Shown: positions 1 to 5,551 of the stretch, piece after piece | Numbering within the stretch: position 1 is the first letter of the stretch | Layout: every line of letters begins with the position of its first letter | NCBI GenBank assembly: GCA_017473795.1 | Contig: JAFUJE010000099.1 | Span: 1-6,349, forward strand | DNA from: Clostridia bacterium | GTDB taxonomy: Bacteria; Bacillota; Clostridia; Christensenellales; UBA1242 | DNA length: 6,349 nt | Reading direction: 5' to 3' | Program-made: the position numbers and the translations under genes | Notes under the pieces: model-generated | What the model was told of the DNA's origin: nothing | Database searches by the model: none | Seen by the model: the letters and a program-made list of their open reading frames with translations, nothing else

Positions 1-497
1 ATTCGTTCTTTTGCTTGCAGAATAGTTGTACCATCCTTCCCAGCGAAATCTTCCAAATGTTCATACTCAAGCAACAAACCTAAACCGTCTACATTTTGCA
101 AAGCCAATTCAACACCATCTTTTTCGTAAACCCAGTAATCATATTTGACCTGAACAAGTTCTTGAAAATGTAATGCCAACAGCAATAATTTTGCTTGCTG
201 AACATCATCAATGTTAACATTAATCTTTTCTTCCGTGAGTGTTACGTCTCCTTGAAAAACTTTGTTTTTGTATGTTAATTTTTGAAAGACGTCTTCACCG
301 GCACGGATACAACGAACCAGAACACACCGTTTCAAGAAATCCGCAATATTATTTGCTCTTAACCCAAATAAACTTGGGCAAAAATAAGTGTCATCTATAT
401 ACCCTACTTCACGTTGCTGAAATCCAAGTTTTAACAATTTTTCTTTGACTTTGTCTATGTTTTCTAACACACGCGTAGTAATCTCTATTTGTTTCAT
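1..497 (-). CDS. CYTH-domain protein (class IV adenylate cyclase / thiamine-triphosphatase-like), 3' end outside window
   Basis: 165 codons are visible from the ATG at 495-497; the stop lies beyond base 1. The CYTH superfamily binds triphosphate substrates inside an eight-strand tunnel, and its members include class IV adenylate cyclases and tripolyphosphatases. Visible family marks are an N-terminal EITTR (residues 5-9) in place of the usual ExExK, DTYF at 36-39, a basic strand VLVRCIR at 59-65, KLTYKNK at 73-79, an acidic TEEK at 88-91, and the late strand LQNVDGLGLLLEYE at 133-146, which matches the family's LDxVxGLGxFxExE. The opening ExExK is degenerate (Glu to Thr, Lys to Arg) and the usual Asp of LD is Gln, so catalytic activity is uncertain. 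Many bacterial CYTH proteins of this form are annotated only as putative. There is no Shine-Dalgarno ahead of the ATG; a promoter lies 6 nt upstream. Family assignment is fairly firm, substrate unknown. Confidence 0.75.
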   Translation of the reverse strand, partial: MKQIEITTRVLENIDKVKEKLLKLGFQQREVGYIDDTYFCPSLFGLRANNIADFLKRCVLVRCIRAGEDVFQKLTYKNKVFQGDVTLTEEKINVNIDDVQQAKLLLLALHFQELVQVKYDYWVYEKDGVELALQNVDGLGLLLEYEHLEDFAGKDGTTILQAKER

Positions 498-503
498 AAA
501 ATG

Positions 504-532
504 AATGTATCAAACAAATATTGCTTTGTCTA
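504..532 (-). promoter_or_regulatory. Promoter of the CYTH gene, close to the start codon
   Basis: Read on the minus strand: -35 TAGACA (527-532), 17-nt spacer, -10 TACATT (504-509), then only 6 nt to the ATG. The boxes match consensus at 5/6 and 4/6. A start site at the normal distance from this -10 would fall at or next to the ATG, leaving no room for a leader. The region is AT-rich, so chance matches are possible. Confidence 0.45.
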
Positions 533-562
533 TTTCAATAGTATCAACTCCAAATAATCTCT

Positions 563-601
563 AAAATAAAAAAACCTAAACCGACAAGTTCGACTTAGGT
601 T
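563..601 (-). terminator. Rho-independent terminator downstream of tRNA-Ser
   Basis: On the minus strand, an 11-bp stem (arms 591-601 and 573-583, including two G-T pairs) encloses a 7-nt loop (584-590). It is followed by TTTTTATTTT (572-563). It begins 5 nt after the tRNA CCA end and is the only convincing minus-strand terminator seen downstream of the pgk operon, so it may also end operon read-through. It insulates the CYTH gene, which has its own promoter immediately after. Confidence 0.9.
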
Positions 602-606
602 GCTTT

Positions 607-696
607 TGGCGGAGAGACAGGGATTCGAACCCTGGCCGCCTGTTACAGCGCTACTCCCTTAGCAGGGGAGCCCCTTAACCGCTTGGGTACCTCTCC
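607..696 (-). tRNA. tRNA-Ser(GCU), CCA encoded
   Basis: A 90-nt class II tRNA. The acceptor arm GGAGAGG (696-690) pairs with TCTCTCC (617-611), with one G-T pair. The discriminator is G and the CCA is encoded at 609-607. The anticodon stem CTCCC/GGGAG encloses the loop CTGCTAA with anticodon GCT at 661-663, which reads the serine codons AGC and AGU. A long variable arm follows, as expected for serine, and the T arm is CAGGG-TTCGAAT-CCCTG. It has its own promoter and terminator, so it can be transcribed independently of the glycolytic operon upstream. Confidence 0.97.
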
Positions 697-706
697 GGAT
701 AAATTC

Positions 707-735
707 AGTCTAGGGCGTATTTTGGGTTTTGTCAA
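707..735 (-). promoter_or_regulatory. Promoter of tRNA-Ser
   Basis: Minus strand: perfect -35 TTGACA (730-735), 17-nt spacer, -10 TAGACT (707-712), then 10 nt to the mature tRNA 5' end. This places transcription start a few bases before the tRNA. The same -10 hexamer, TAGACT, recurs at the toxin-antitoxin-like promoter (5431-5436). Confidence 0.8.
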
Positions 736-750
736 GTTTTGTTCGCCACT

Positions 751-770
751 ATACTAAATTTTCTTAGTAT
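751..770. repeat. Short inverted repeat between gpmI and tRNA-Ser
   Basis: Two perfect 7-bp arms, ATACTAA (751-757) and TTAGTAT (764-770), flank a 6-nt loop. On the plus strand a T-run follows from 775, but no plus-strand gene ends here. On the minus strand, where gpmI ends, no T-run follows. It is therefore a poor terminator candidate for the pgk operon and may be incidental in AT-rich DNA. Confidence 0.35.
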
Positions 771-810
771 TGAATTTTTTTGTTTATTCCTTGATATATT
801 TTATCGACAA

Positions 811-2331
811 TTATTGAACCACGCTGGGGTTAAAAGCCGGGTTAGCCGGAACACCCATTAATGTGCAAACGGTAGCAGCTAAGTTGGTTAAGCCGAATTC
901 GCCGTCTTGCAATTTAACGTTAGGTGACGCAAACGGACAAATAATCAGCGGTACCAAATTGTTCGTGTGTGAGGTTTTGGGCTTGCCTTTATCGTCCGCC
1001 ATTTCTTCCGCATTGCCGTGGTCAGCCGTAATAATTAAGTTTACACCTTGTTCACGGCAAACGTCATACAAACGCCCGACGCAATCGTCTACGGTTTGAC
1101 AAGCAATTACGGCTGCGTCAAAGTTACCCGTATGCCCTACCATATCAGGGTTAGGTAAATTACATTTTAAGAAGTCGTACTCGCCGCTTTGAATGGCGGC
1201 AATTAATTTTTCGGTAATTGGTTCGGCTTGCATCTTGGGTGCTTTATCGTATAAGTTATTTAACTTATCACTAGGAATTTCCAACCAGGTTTCCAATGCG
1301 GGGTCAATCGGCGCACTTTTGTTACCGTTAAAGAAATAAGTCATGTGTCCGAACTTAACGGTTTCGGTAACTGTATATTGACGAGCACCGTGTTCGCACA
1401 GCCAAGCGGTTAAAGTATTATTAATCACAGGTGGTTCACACAAGTAGTTGGCTGGCAAATTCATTTCGGCGTCGTATTGCAAAATTCCTGCAAAGTAACA
1501 ATCTTTAATCTGCGCTTTTTGTTCTGCCGAAATATAATCACCATGGTCAAACATACGAGCGGTTTCTACGGCACGGTCACCACGATAATTTAGCAACAAG
1601 ATGGCTTCCCCGTTTTTAATTAAGTTATCCGGATTAACTATTACGGGTGGCACTTGTTCATCGGATAAGCCCGGATTGTTTTGGTAAAATTCTTCCAAGT
1701 AAGCCCGCCAATCACTGACTACCGGTGCCTTGCCCTCAACACAAACTTCAAACGCTTTGGTCAACATTTCGGTTTGCGCTTGATAGCGGTCCATAAAGAT
1801 TTGACCACGCCCACCAAGAACAGTCAAGTTAGGTACTTGGGCTAAGAATTCAGCCGCCGAACGTGGACTAACATCACGACCATCGGTAATCGCAAAAACA
1901 CTGGTCGGCAAATTCTGTTTTTCACATTGCTGTAAGACTTGGAACAAATGCTCAATGTTACTGTGCACACGACCGTTACTACACAAAATAATAATGTTTA
2001 ATTTCGGATAAGTACTAATCTTTTGCCAAACAGGCGACTTAAAGATTTTCCCCGTTGCAAAAGCATCATTTAACAAAGACAAACCTTGCTTAATGGTGGT
2101 ACCTGCCCCCATGGCGTTGTGACCAACTTCACTGTTGCCGGCGTCTTTCGCACTGTCTAAACCGACTTCGTGTCCACTGGCACGAATCAAAGTGTGTAAG
2201 TGTTGATTTTGTGCTTGCGTTAAATTTGGCATACCCGCCGCTACAACAGCATTGTTTGTATCTTTCTCGCAATAACCTAAGCCGTCCATCACACACAAGA
2301 CGGTACGTTTAAATTGTTTATTTTTTGTCAT
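811..2331 (-). CDS. gpmI: 2,3-bisphosphoglycerate-independent phosphoglycerate mutase
   Basis: Interconverts 3-phosphoglycerate and 2-phosphoglycerate in the cytosol through a phosphoserine intermediate, using two metal ions of the alkaline-phosphatase-type fold. The 506-aa length is normal for the family. Visible catalytic features: metal-binding D16 (MDGLG), nucleophile S67 in GNSEVGH, H123 (VHSNIEH), D150-D153 (TDGRD), R182 (MDR), R250 and R253 (NYRGDR), K326, D396 and H400 (NPDMVGH), D437-H438 (ADHGN) and H455 (SHTNN). All expected residues are present, so activity is predicted. The GNSEVGHNAMGAG wording is closer to the plant/trypanosomatid style than to typical Bacillus enzymes. The ATG lies inside the last codons of the upstream tpi-like gene (14-nt overlap), with a GGGGTGAT ribosome site, indicating translational coupling. 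It is the last gene of the operon; no terminator directly follows. Confidence 0.96.
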   Translation of the reverse strand: MTKNKQFKRTVLCVMDGLGYCEKDTNNAVVAAGMPNLTQAQNQHLHTLIRASGHEVGLDSAKDAGNSEVGHNAMGAGTTIKQGLSLLNDAFATGKIFKSPVWQKISTYPKLNIIILCSNGRVHSNIEHLFQVLQQCEKQNLPTSVFAITDGRDVSPRSAAEFLAQVPNLTVLGGRGQIFMDRYQAQTEMLTKAFEVCVEGKAPVVSDWRAYLEEFYQNNPGLSDEQVPPVIVNPDNLIKNGEAILLLNYRGDRAVETARMFDHGDYISAEQKAQIKDCYFAGILQYDAEMNLPANYLCEPPVINNTLTAWLCEHGARQYTVTETVKFGHMTYFFNGNKSAPIDPALETWLEIPSDKLNNLYDKAPKMQAEPITEKLIAAIQSGEYDFLKCNLPNPDMVGHTGNFDAAVIACQTVDDCVGRLYDVCREQGVNLIITADHGNAEEMADDKGKPKTSHTNNLVPLIICPFASPNVKLQDGEFGLTNLAATVCTLMGVPANPAFNPSVVQ

Positions 2332-3067
2332 AATTAATCACCCCATAAAAAGAATCTACATTTAATGACGAGCCCACGAAGAAGATGCCGTCAATATCAC
2401 TTTGCGCCATATAATCTTTGACGTTTGCTGGTGTTACTTGCCCACCGTAAATTACCGGTAAACTGGCGTCTAATGGATTGTTCTTCAAACCAATCAAACA
2501 TTCACGGATATGCTTAGCCACCATATTGACATAATCCGGGGTCGGCAAAATACCACGTTGTTGGACCCAAGTCGGACGATAACAAACAACAATGTTATCA
2601 ATATTCGACACACCCACCAAAGCACCTTGAATTTGGCGTTTCAAAACTTCAAACGTTAAATTGTTTTGGTTTTCTGACCAGTTTTCACCGACATTTAAAA
2701 CCGGCACAATGTTGTATTTTTGTAACAACTTAATCTTCTTGTTGACTACTTCGTCGACTTCGTAACTTTGACGCCAAGCCCCGTCGCCCACGATACAATA
2801 TTTTACGCCGTATTCTTTTAATAATTGCACACTTAGTTCGCCCATGCGTCCGCCGTATTCAATATCGCTGACATCTTGCGAACCTAATTGCAAAGGTTTC
2901 GGCATTTTTAAACGTGCAATTTCATAGTAACACGCTGCCGGAGCCAAAATGACTTCGGTTTTATTTTTAAGTTCCAAACCCCGTTTGTAAACTTCTTGAA
3001 AGAAATCCAAAACTTCTTTGGGTGTTTTGTTAGATTTCCATGTTGCAAAAAATAATGGTCTACGCAT
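2318..3067 (-). CDS. tpiA: Triosephosphate isomerase homologue lacking catalytic residues (probable pseudoenzyme)
   Basis: A full-length (249 aa) TIM-barrel protein clearly related to TPI, which normally interconverts dihydroxyacetone phosphate and glyceraldehyde 3-phosphate. Scaffold matches: RRPLFFATWKSN (2-13, cf. RRPLIAGNWKMN), QDVSDIEYGGRMGELS (64-79), LLKEYGVKY (82-90), VNKKI (108-112), VGEN (126-129), YGGQVTP (207-213) and DGIFFVGSSL (226-235). The active site is largely gone. Asn11 is T9, His95 is D95 (GHSERR has become GDGAWR), and the catalytic Glu of YEPxWAIGTG is R164 (YRPTWVQQRG). The loop-7 GGS Ser is Q210, the GG phosphate loop is VG, and the TGE Thr is M75; only Lys (K11) survives. 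The frame is intact, with an AGGAG site 8 nt before the ATG, 3 nt after the pgk stop, and it overlaps gpmI by 14 nt. Either isomerase activity is absent or the protein has a new role. The gene symbol denotes homology only. Confidence 0.88.
   Translation of the reverse strand: MRRPLFFATWKSNKTPKEVLDFFQEVYKRGLELKNKTEVILAPAACYYEIARLKMPKPLQLGSQDVSDIEYGGRMGELSVQLLKEYGVKYCIVGDGAWRQSYEVDEVVNKKIKLLQKYNIVPVLNVGENWSENQNNLTFEVLKRQIQGALVGVSNIDNIVVCYRPTWVQQRGILPTPDYVNMVAKHIRECLIGLKNNPLDASLPVIYGGQVTPANVKDYMAQSDIDGIFFVGSSLNVDSFYGVINYDKK
2337..2344 (-). promoter_or_regulatory. Ribosome binding site of gpmI within the tpi-like gene
   Basis: GGGGTGAT on the minus strand, 5 nt before the gpmI ATG, matches the GGAGGTGAT anti-SD complement at all but one base. 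These bases also encode Gly-Val-Ile near the C-terminus of the TPI-like protein. This supports the ATG at 2329-2331 as the true start and links the two reading frames. Confidence 0.75.
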
Positions 3068-3070
3068 TGA

Positions 3071-4120
3071 TTATTCTCCTTTTTTTTGTAAACACGCAAT
3101 TCCCGGCAAGGTTGTGCCTTCGACAAATTCTAAAGCCGCACCGCCCCCCGTCGAAACGTGAGTAAATTGAAAATCTTTCACGGCAGCCGCAGTATCACCA
3201 CCACCGACCACACTCACTGCACCGCTATCCGCCACAATTTGGGCAATTGCGTGGGTACCTTTAGCATTGGCTGGGTCAACATCGAACTGTCCCAAAGGGC
3301 CATTCCAAAAGATGGTACGACTGTTTTCAATGATAGGACGCCAGGTTGCTACCGTATCGGCAGAAATATCTAAACCTTGGTCCGGTGCAATGTGAATTTG
3401 GGCACGATGTTGTACCCCATCATCTTGCCATTCTTGAGCAATCTTACCACCAACCAAAACGTGGTCAGCAACATCAGCCAACTTACGGGCTAATGGCATT
3501 TTATCGCTGGCTTTTTTACCACCGATAATGACGGTAAACGGACGTTGCGGGTTCTCGGTAATTTGGCTTAAATTAACAATTTCACGTGTCATTAACATAC
3601 CGGCATAACTGGGCAAATAAGTTGCCACACCCACAGTACTGGCATGGGCACGGTGAGCCGCACCAAAAGCATCATTGACAAAGACATCACCGAGTTCGGC
3701 AAGTTGTCGAGCAAATTCGGCATCATTGTCTGTTTCCGCCGGTGTGAAACGGGTATTTTCTAACAGTAACACACCACCGTTCGGCAGAGCATTAACTTGT
3801 GCTACCACCGCACTGCCGACAGTTTGAGTTGCAAACTGCACCGTAATCCCCGGCAACAATTTTTGTAAATGATTAAAAACCGGACGCAAAGAATATTTGG
3901 GATCCGGCTTGCCTTCGGGACGTCCAAAATGACTACACAAAATCACCTTAGCGCCACGTTCTAAACAATAGCGGACAGTTGGCAAACTGTCTTGCATGCG
4001 CTTGTCATCACTAATGGTACCATCGACAGCCAACGGCACATTGTAATCAACCCGCATTAATACCCGAGTTCCCTTTTGAATTGGTGCCTCGGTTACCCCA
4101 ACAAAATTTTGTTTTTTCAT
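3071..4120 (-). CDS. pgk: Phosphoglycerate kinase, shortened C-terminal domain
   Basis: Transfers phosphate between 1,3-bisphosphoglycerate and ADP in glycolysis. It has 349 aa against about 390-400 usual. The N-terminal substrate domain is complete: RVDYNVP (23-29), R41, SHFGRP (63-68), ENTRF with R124, and AHRAHAS with R157. The C-terminal domain keeps GGKKASDK (200-207, catalytic Lys K203), VGGKIA (223-228, normally GGGMA), WNGPLGQFD (272-280), VVGGGDTAAA (304-313) and STGGGAALEF (323-332). Compared with Bacillus-type PGKs recalled from memory, about 50 residues are missing between GGKIAQEW (ending 231) and LDIS (250-253). This is the helix and the LPxDxxxA strand that help line the nucleotide pocket. 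The reading frame is continuous there, so this is not a sequencing frameshift. It is first in the operon with a strong promoter only 8 nt upstream and no Shine-Dalgarno. Activity is likely but nucleotide binding may differ. Confidence 0.95.
   Translation of the reverse strand: MKKQNFVGVTEAPIQKGTRVLMRVDYNVPLAVDGTISDDKRMQDSLPTVRYCLERGAKVILCSHFGRPEGKPDPKYSLRPVFNHLQKLLPGITVQFATQTVGSAVVAQVNALPNGGVLLLENTRFTPAETDNDAEFARQLAELGDVFVNDAFGAAHRAHASTVGVATYLPSYAGMLMTREIVNLSQITENPQRPFTVIIGGKKASDKMPLARKLADVADHVLVGGKIAQEWQDDGVQHRAQIHIAPDQGLDISADTVATWRPIIENSRTIFWNGPLGQFDVDPANAKGTHAIAQIVADSGAVSVVGGGDTAAAVKDFQFTHVSTGGGAALEFVEGTTLPGIACLQKKGE
3076..3080 (-). promoter_or_regulatory. Ribosome binding site of the tpi-like gene
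   Basis: AGGAG on the minus strand, 8 nt before the ATG at 3065-3067. It lies inside the last codons of pgk (Gly-Glu), immediately before the pgk TAA, and fixes the start of the tpi-like gene. Confidence 0.85.
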
Positions 4121-4128
4121 GTATCAAC

Positions 4129-4157
4129 ATTATAATACGCAAAAAACGACTTGCCAA
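4129..4157 (-). promoter_or_regulatory. Promoter of the pgk-tpi-gpmI operon
   Basis: Minus strand: -35 TTGGCA (4152-4157), 17-nt spacer, perfect -10 TATAAT (4129-4134), then 8 nt to the pgk ATG. Transcription should begin at or just before the start codon, giving a leaderless or nearly leaderless mRNA. The -35 box directly abuts the TAA (4158-4160) of the Zeta-like gene, with no terminator between, so read-through from the upstream unit is possible. Confidence 0.85.
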
Positions 4158-5210
4158 TTAAAACGCAGGATATCCACGGATTAGACTTTCATTCAAAATA
4201 TTATTCTGGTAATTTTTACACGCCAAACATTTTGCATTTGGATTAAGAATTAGGCGATGTAACTTCCTTTTTTTTTTGAACTCTTGGAAACGTTCTTTGA
4301 GTTCGTCAATATGAATTTGCATTTCAGAGTTATTAAACGGACTTTGTTCAGCCTTAGCAATACGTTCGTCTAAGGTTCTAGCACAACGAATGGCTTCACT
4401 GTCCCTAGTTTTTTCCACAGCGTGACGTGCCGACTTAAAACCATTACTGCGGTCATTCAAAGGAATTTGGTCCCGATTACAATCAGCCAAGATCTGCAAA
4501 GTTCGATTTTTAGTTTTGGGATTAAATTTTGAATAAACCAAATCCGGATTGCTAATTTTTTGACCACGTTTGAAAATTTGGACAAAATCGTATTTACCTG
4601 ATTCCTCAATATAACCAACAGTGTTTGGTAAGCCTTCCAAAGCGATATCATGATCAGCTTTAGCAACGTGACGACAGAAACCTAAGGTTTCAATTTGCCC
4701 TTCACAACGTTCAATTTGCGACATTTTGCTTTCGAAATACGGCACCGCAAAAGCACGAACACCCACCGTATAACCCGCATCAATAAATTTCGTAATGGCA
4801 TCGTCCACCACACGATTGCTCTTTAAAGTTTGGTGCAAGATAATATTATAGCGATTTTCTGTGAAGTACTTAATTACTTCGGCAGTAATACCCAAGCCCA
4901 ACTGGTCGGTCGCCGTAACATAATAATCTGGGTGGTCACGTTTAATTTTATTGACATCAGGGTGAAAGCCCCGGAAGAAATCGTTATCGATTTGCACAAA
5001 TTCACGTTTAGTTGACAATTGCGACGAATAATTGATTAACGCTGTTTTTCCCGAACCGGATTGTCCGCCAACAACAATTACTAAAGGATTCTTGGACGGA
5101 ACCAAATCCTTAGCCATAACACTGATAACATTTTTGGTAATCGCTTTAATTTGTTCGTCAGTTAAATGATATAACTTCCTGACTTCGTCTTTAATTGCTT
5201 CGTGTGTCAT
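4158..5210 (-). CDS. Zeta/PezT-family toxin-like P-loop kinase with C-terminal extension
   Basis: Zeta toxins are ATP-dependent kinases; characterised members phosphorylate UDP-N-acetylglucosamine-type sugars and so block wall synthesis. Seen here: Walker A GGQSGSGKT (48-56, K55), the family's substrate motif IDNDFFRGFHP (74-84, with D75/D77, R80 and HP), then VRAFAVPYFESKMSQIERCE (151-170), a typical Zeta strand-helix with R168. The usual EGT after the hydrophobic strand reads HQT (126-128), replacing the Glu, so substrate or activity may be altered. Residues from about 230 to 350 form a charged, helical extension (KERFQEFKKKRK, 305-316) ending in a single Cys pair CLAC (328-331). The whole is longer than a minimal Zeta domain. 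The ATG overlaps the TGA of the 71-aa gene by 4 nt, with GGAG 7 nt upstream, a standard toxin-antitoxin arrangement. A non-toxic regulatory kinase remains possible. Confidence 0.82.
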   Translation of the reverse strand: MTHEAIKDEVRKLYHLTDEQIKAITKNVISVMAKDLVPSKNPLVIVVGGQSGSGKTALINYSSQLSTKREFVQIDNDFFRGFHPDVNKIKRDHPDYYVTATDQLGLGITAEVIKYFTENRYNIILHQTLKSNRVVDDAITKFIDAGYTVGVRAFAVPYFESKMSQIERCEGQIETLGFCRHVAKADHDIALEGLPNTVGYIEESGKYDFVQIFKRGQKISNPDLVYSKFNPKTKNRTLQILADCNRDQIPLNDRSNGFKSARHAVEKTRDSEAIRCARTLDERIAKAEQSPFNNSEMQIHIDELKERFQEFKKKRKLHRLILNPNAKCLACKNYQNNILNESLIRGYPAF

Positions 5211-5422
5211 TTGCTTTCTCCATTGACCATTGGTCCATAAACATTAATAATTTTATCGATAACATCAAAATTAAATTTGTTCATTTCTGCTTCATCGTGC
5301 AACAGAGTCATTAACATCTGATTGTTTTGATCGTAACCGTTTTGTCCGTACTTACCAATCATGGCGTTCATGACCTCCCGGGCAACTTCAACTTTGGTGT
5401 TGTCGTTCATTTGTTTACTCAT
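5207..5422 (-). CDS. Small protein of unknown family, putative antitoxin of the Zeta-like kinase
   Basis: 71 aa, not recognised. It appears mostly helical and slightly acidic, with a hydrophobic stretch MLMTLLHDEAEM (36-47) and a C-terminal DVIDKIINVYGPMV (53-66). It has no helix-turn-helix that I can see, no membrane segment and no signal peptide. It does not resemble the roughly 90-aa Epsilon three-helix antitoxin at motif level, nor the HTH-bearing PezA. The role is inferred purely from context: it precedes the Zeta-like gene, overlaps it by 4 nt (ATGA) and shares its promoter. The start is the ATG at 5420-5422, 8 nt after a plausible -10 box; a second in-frame ATG (codon 5) is an alternative. 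Neither has a clear Shine-Dalgarno. Confidence 0.7.
   Translation of the reverse strand: MSKQMNDNTKVEVAREVMNAMIGKYGQNGYDQNNQMLMTLLHDEAEMNKFNFDVIDKIINVYGPMVNGESK
5218..5221 (-). promoter_or_regulatory. Ribosome binding site of the Zeta-like gene
   Basis: GGAG on the minus strand, 7 nt before the ATG, embedded in the last codons of the 71-aa gene. It supports translational coupling across the ATGA overlap. Confidence 0.7.
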
Positions 5423-5439
5423 AGTAATCTAGTCTACTA
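5422..5439. repeat. Short inverted repeat over the -10 box and start codon
   Basis: Arms TAGTA (5422-5426) and TACTA (5435-5439) are separated by 8 nt. They overlap the -10 hexamer and the first base of the 71-aa gene's start codon. The position would suit an autoregulatory operator, as in many toxin-antitoxin units, but 5-bp arms are short and may be chance. Confidence 0.25.
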
Positions 5440-5551
5440 CACAGGACACTATCAGACAACAAAAAACACAGACTATGATATGCAAAACTTAATTAGCAGC
5501 GATGGATTGCTGGCGCGTTTTATGCCCTCCAAATGAACAGAACTTGTCAAG
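5423..5551. other. Divergent intergenic region
   Basis: Separates the minus-strand toxin-antitoxin-like unit from the plus-strand genes. It contains the minus-strand promoter (5431-5459). On the plus strand there is an isolated TATGAT (5474-5479) without a fitting -35 box, directly followed by an ATG at 5480 that opens 18 codons before a TGA. No RNA gene or terminator is seen here. Confidence 0.5.
5431..5459 (-). promoter_or_regulatory. Promoter of the toxin-antitoxin-like unit
   Basis: Minus strand: -35 TTGTCT (5454-5459), 17-nt spacer, -10 TAGACT (5431-5436), then 8 nt to the ATG of the 71-aa gene. The match is moderate (4/6 for both boxes), but the -10 is identical to that of the tRNA-Ser promoter and the spacing to the start codon equals that of pgk. 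Confidence 0.5.

Noticed and set aside
751..770. Hairpin as terminator of the pgk operon
   Set aside because: The stem is seven A/T-rich pairs and the T-run lies on the wrong side for minus-strand transcription.
863..1099. Plus-strand ORFs within gpmI, pgk, Zeta and the antitoxin gene (863-1099, 3158-3528, 4830-5015, 5327-5536), and minus-strand 2908-3126 and 4457-4666
   Set aside because: They lie inside strongly supported genes in other frames, with no motifs or ribosome sites of their own.
2318..3067. TPI substitutions caused by frameshift or sequence error
   Set aside because: The frame is continuous, and scaffold motifs match before, between and after the substituted sites. The codons at D95 and R164 read cleanly within conserved surroundings, so isolated errors at every catalytic position are implausible.
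5207..5536. TGA read as a sense codon (alternative genetic code)
   Set aside because: The TGA ending the 71-aa gene forms a standard ATGA overlap with the Zeta-like start, and readthrough would give only a short unrelated tail. The major genes contain no internal TGA and end in TAA.
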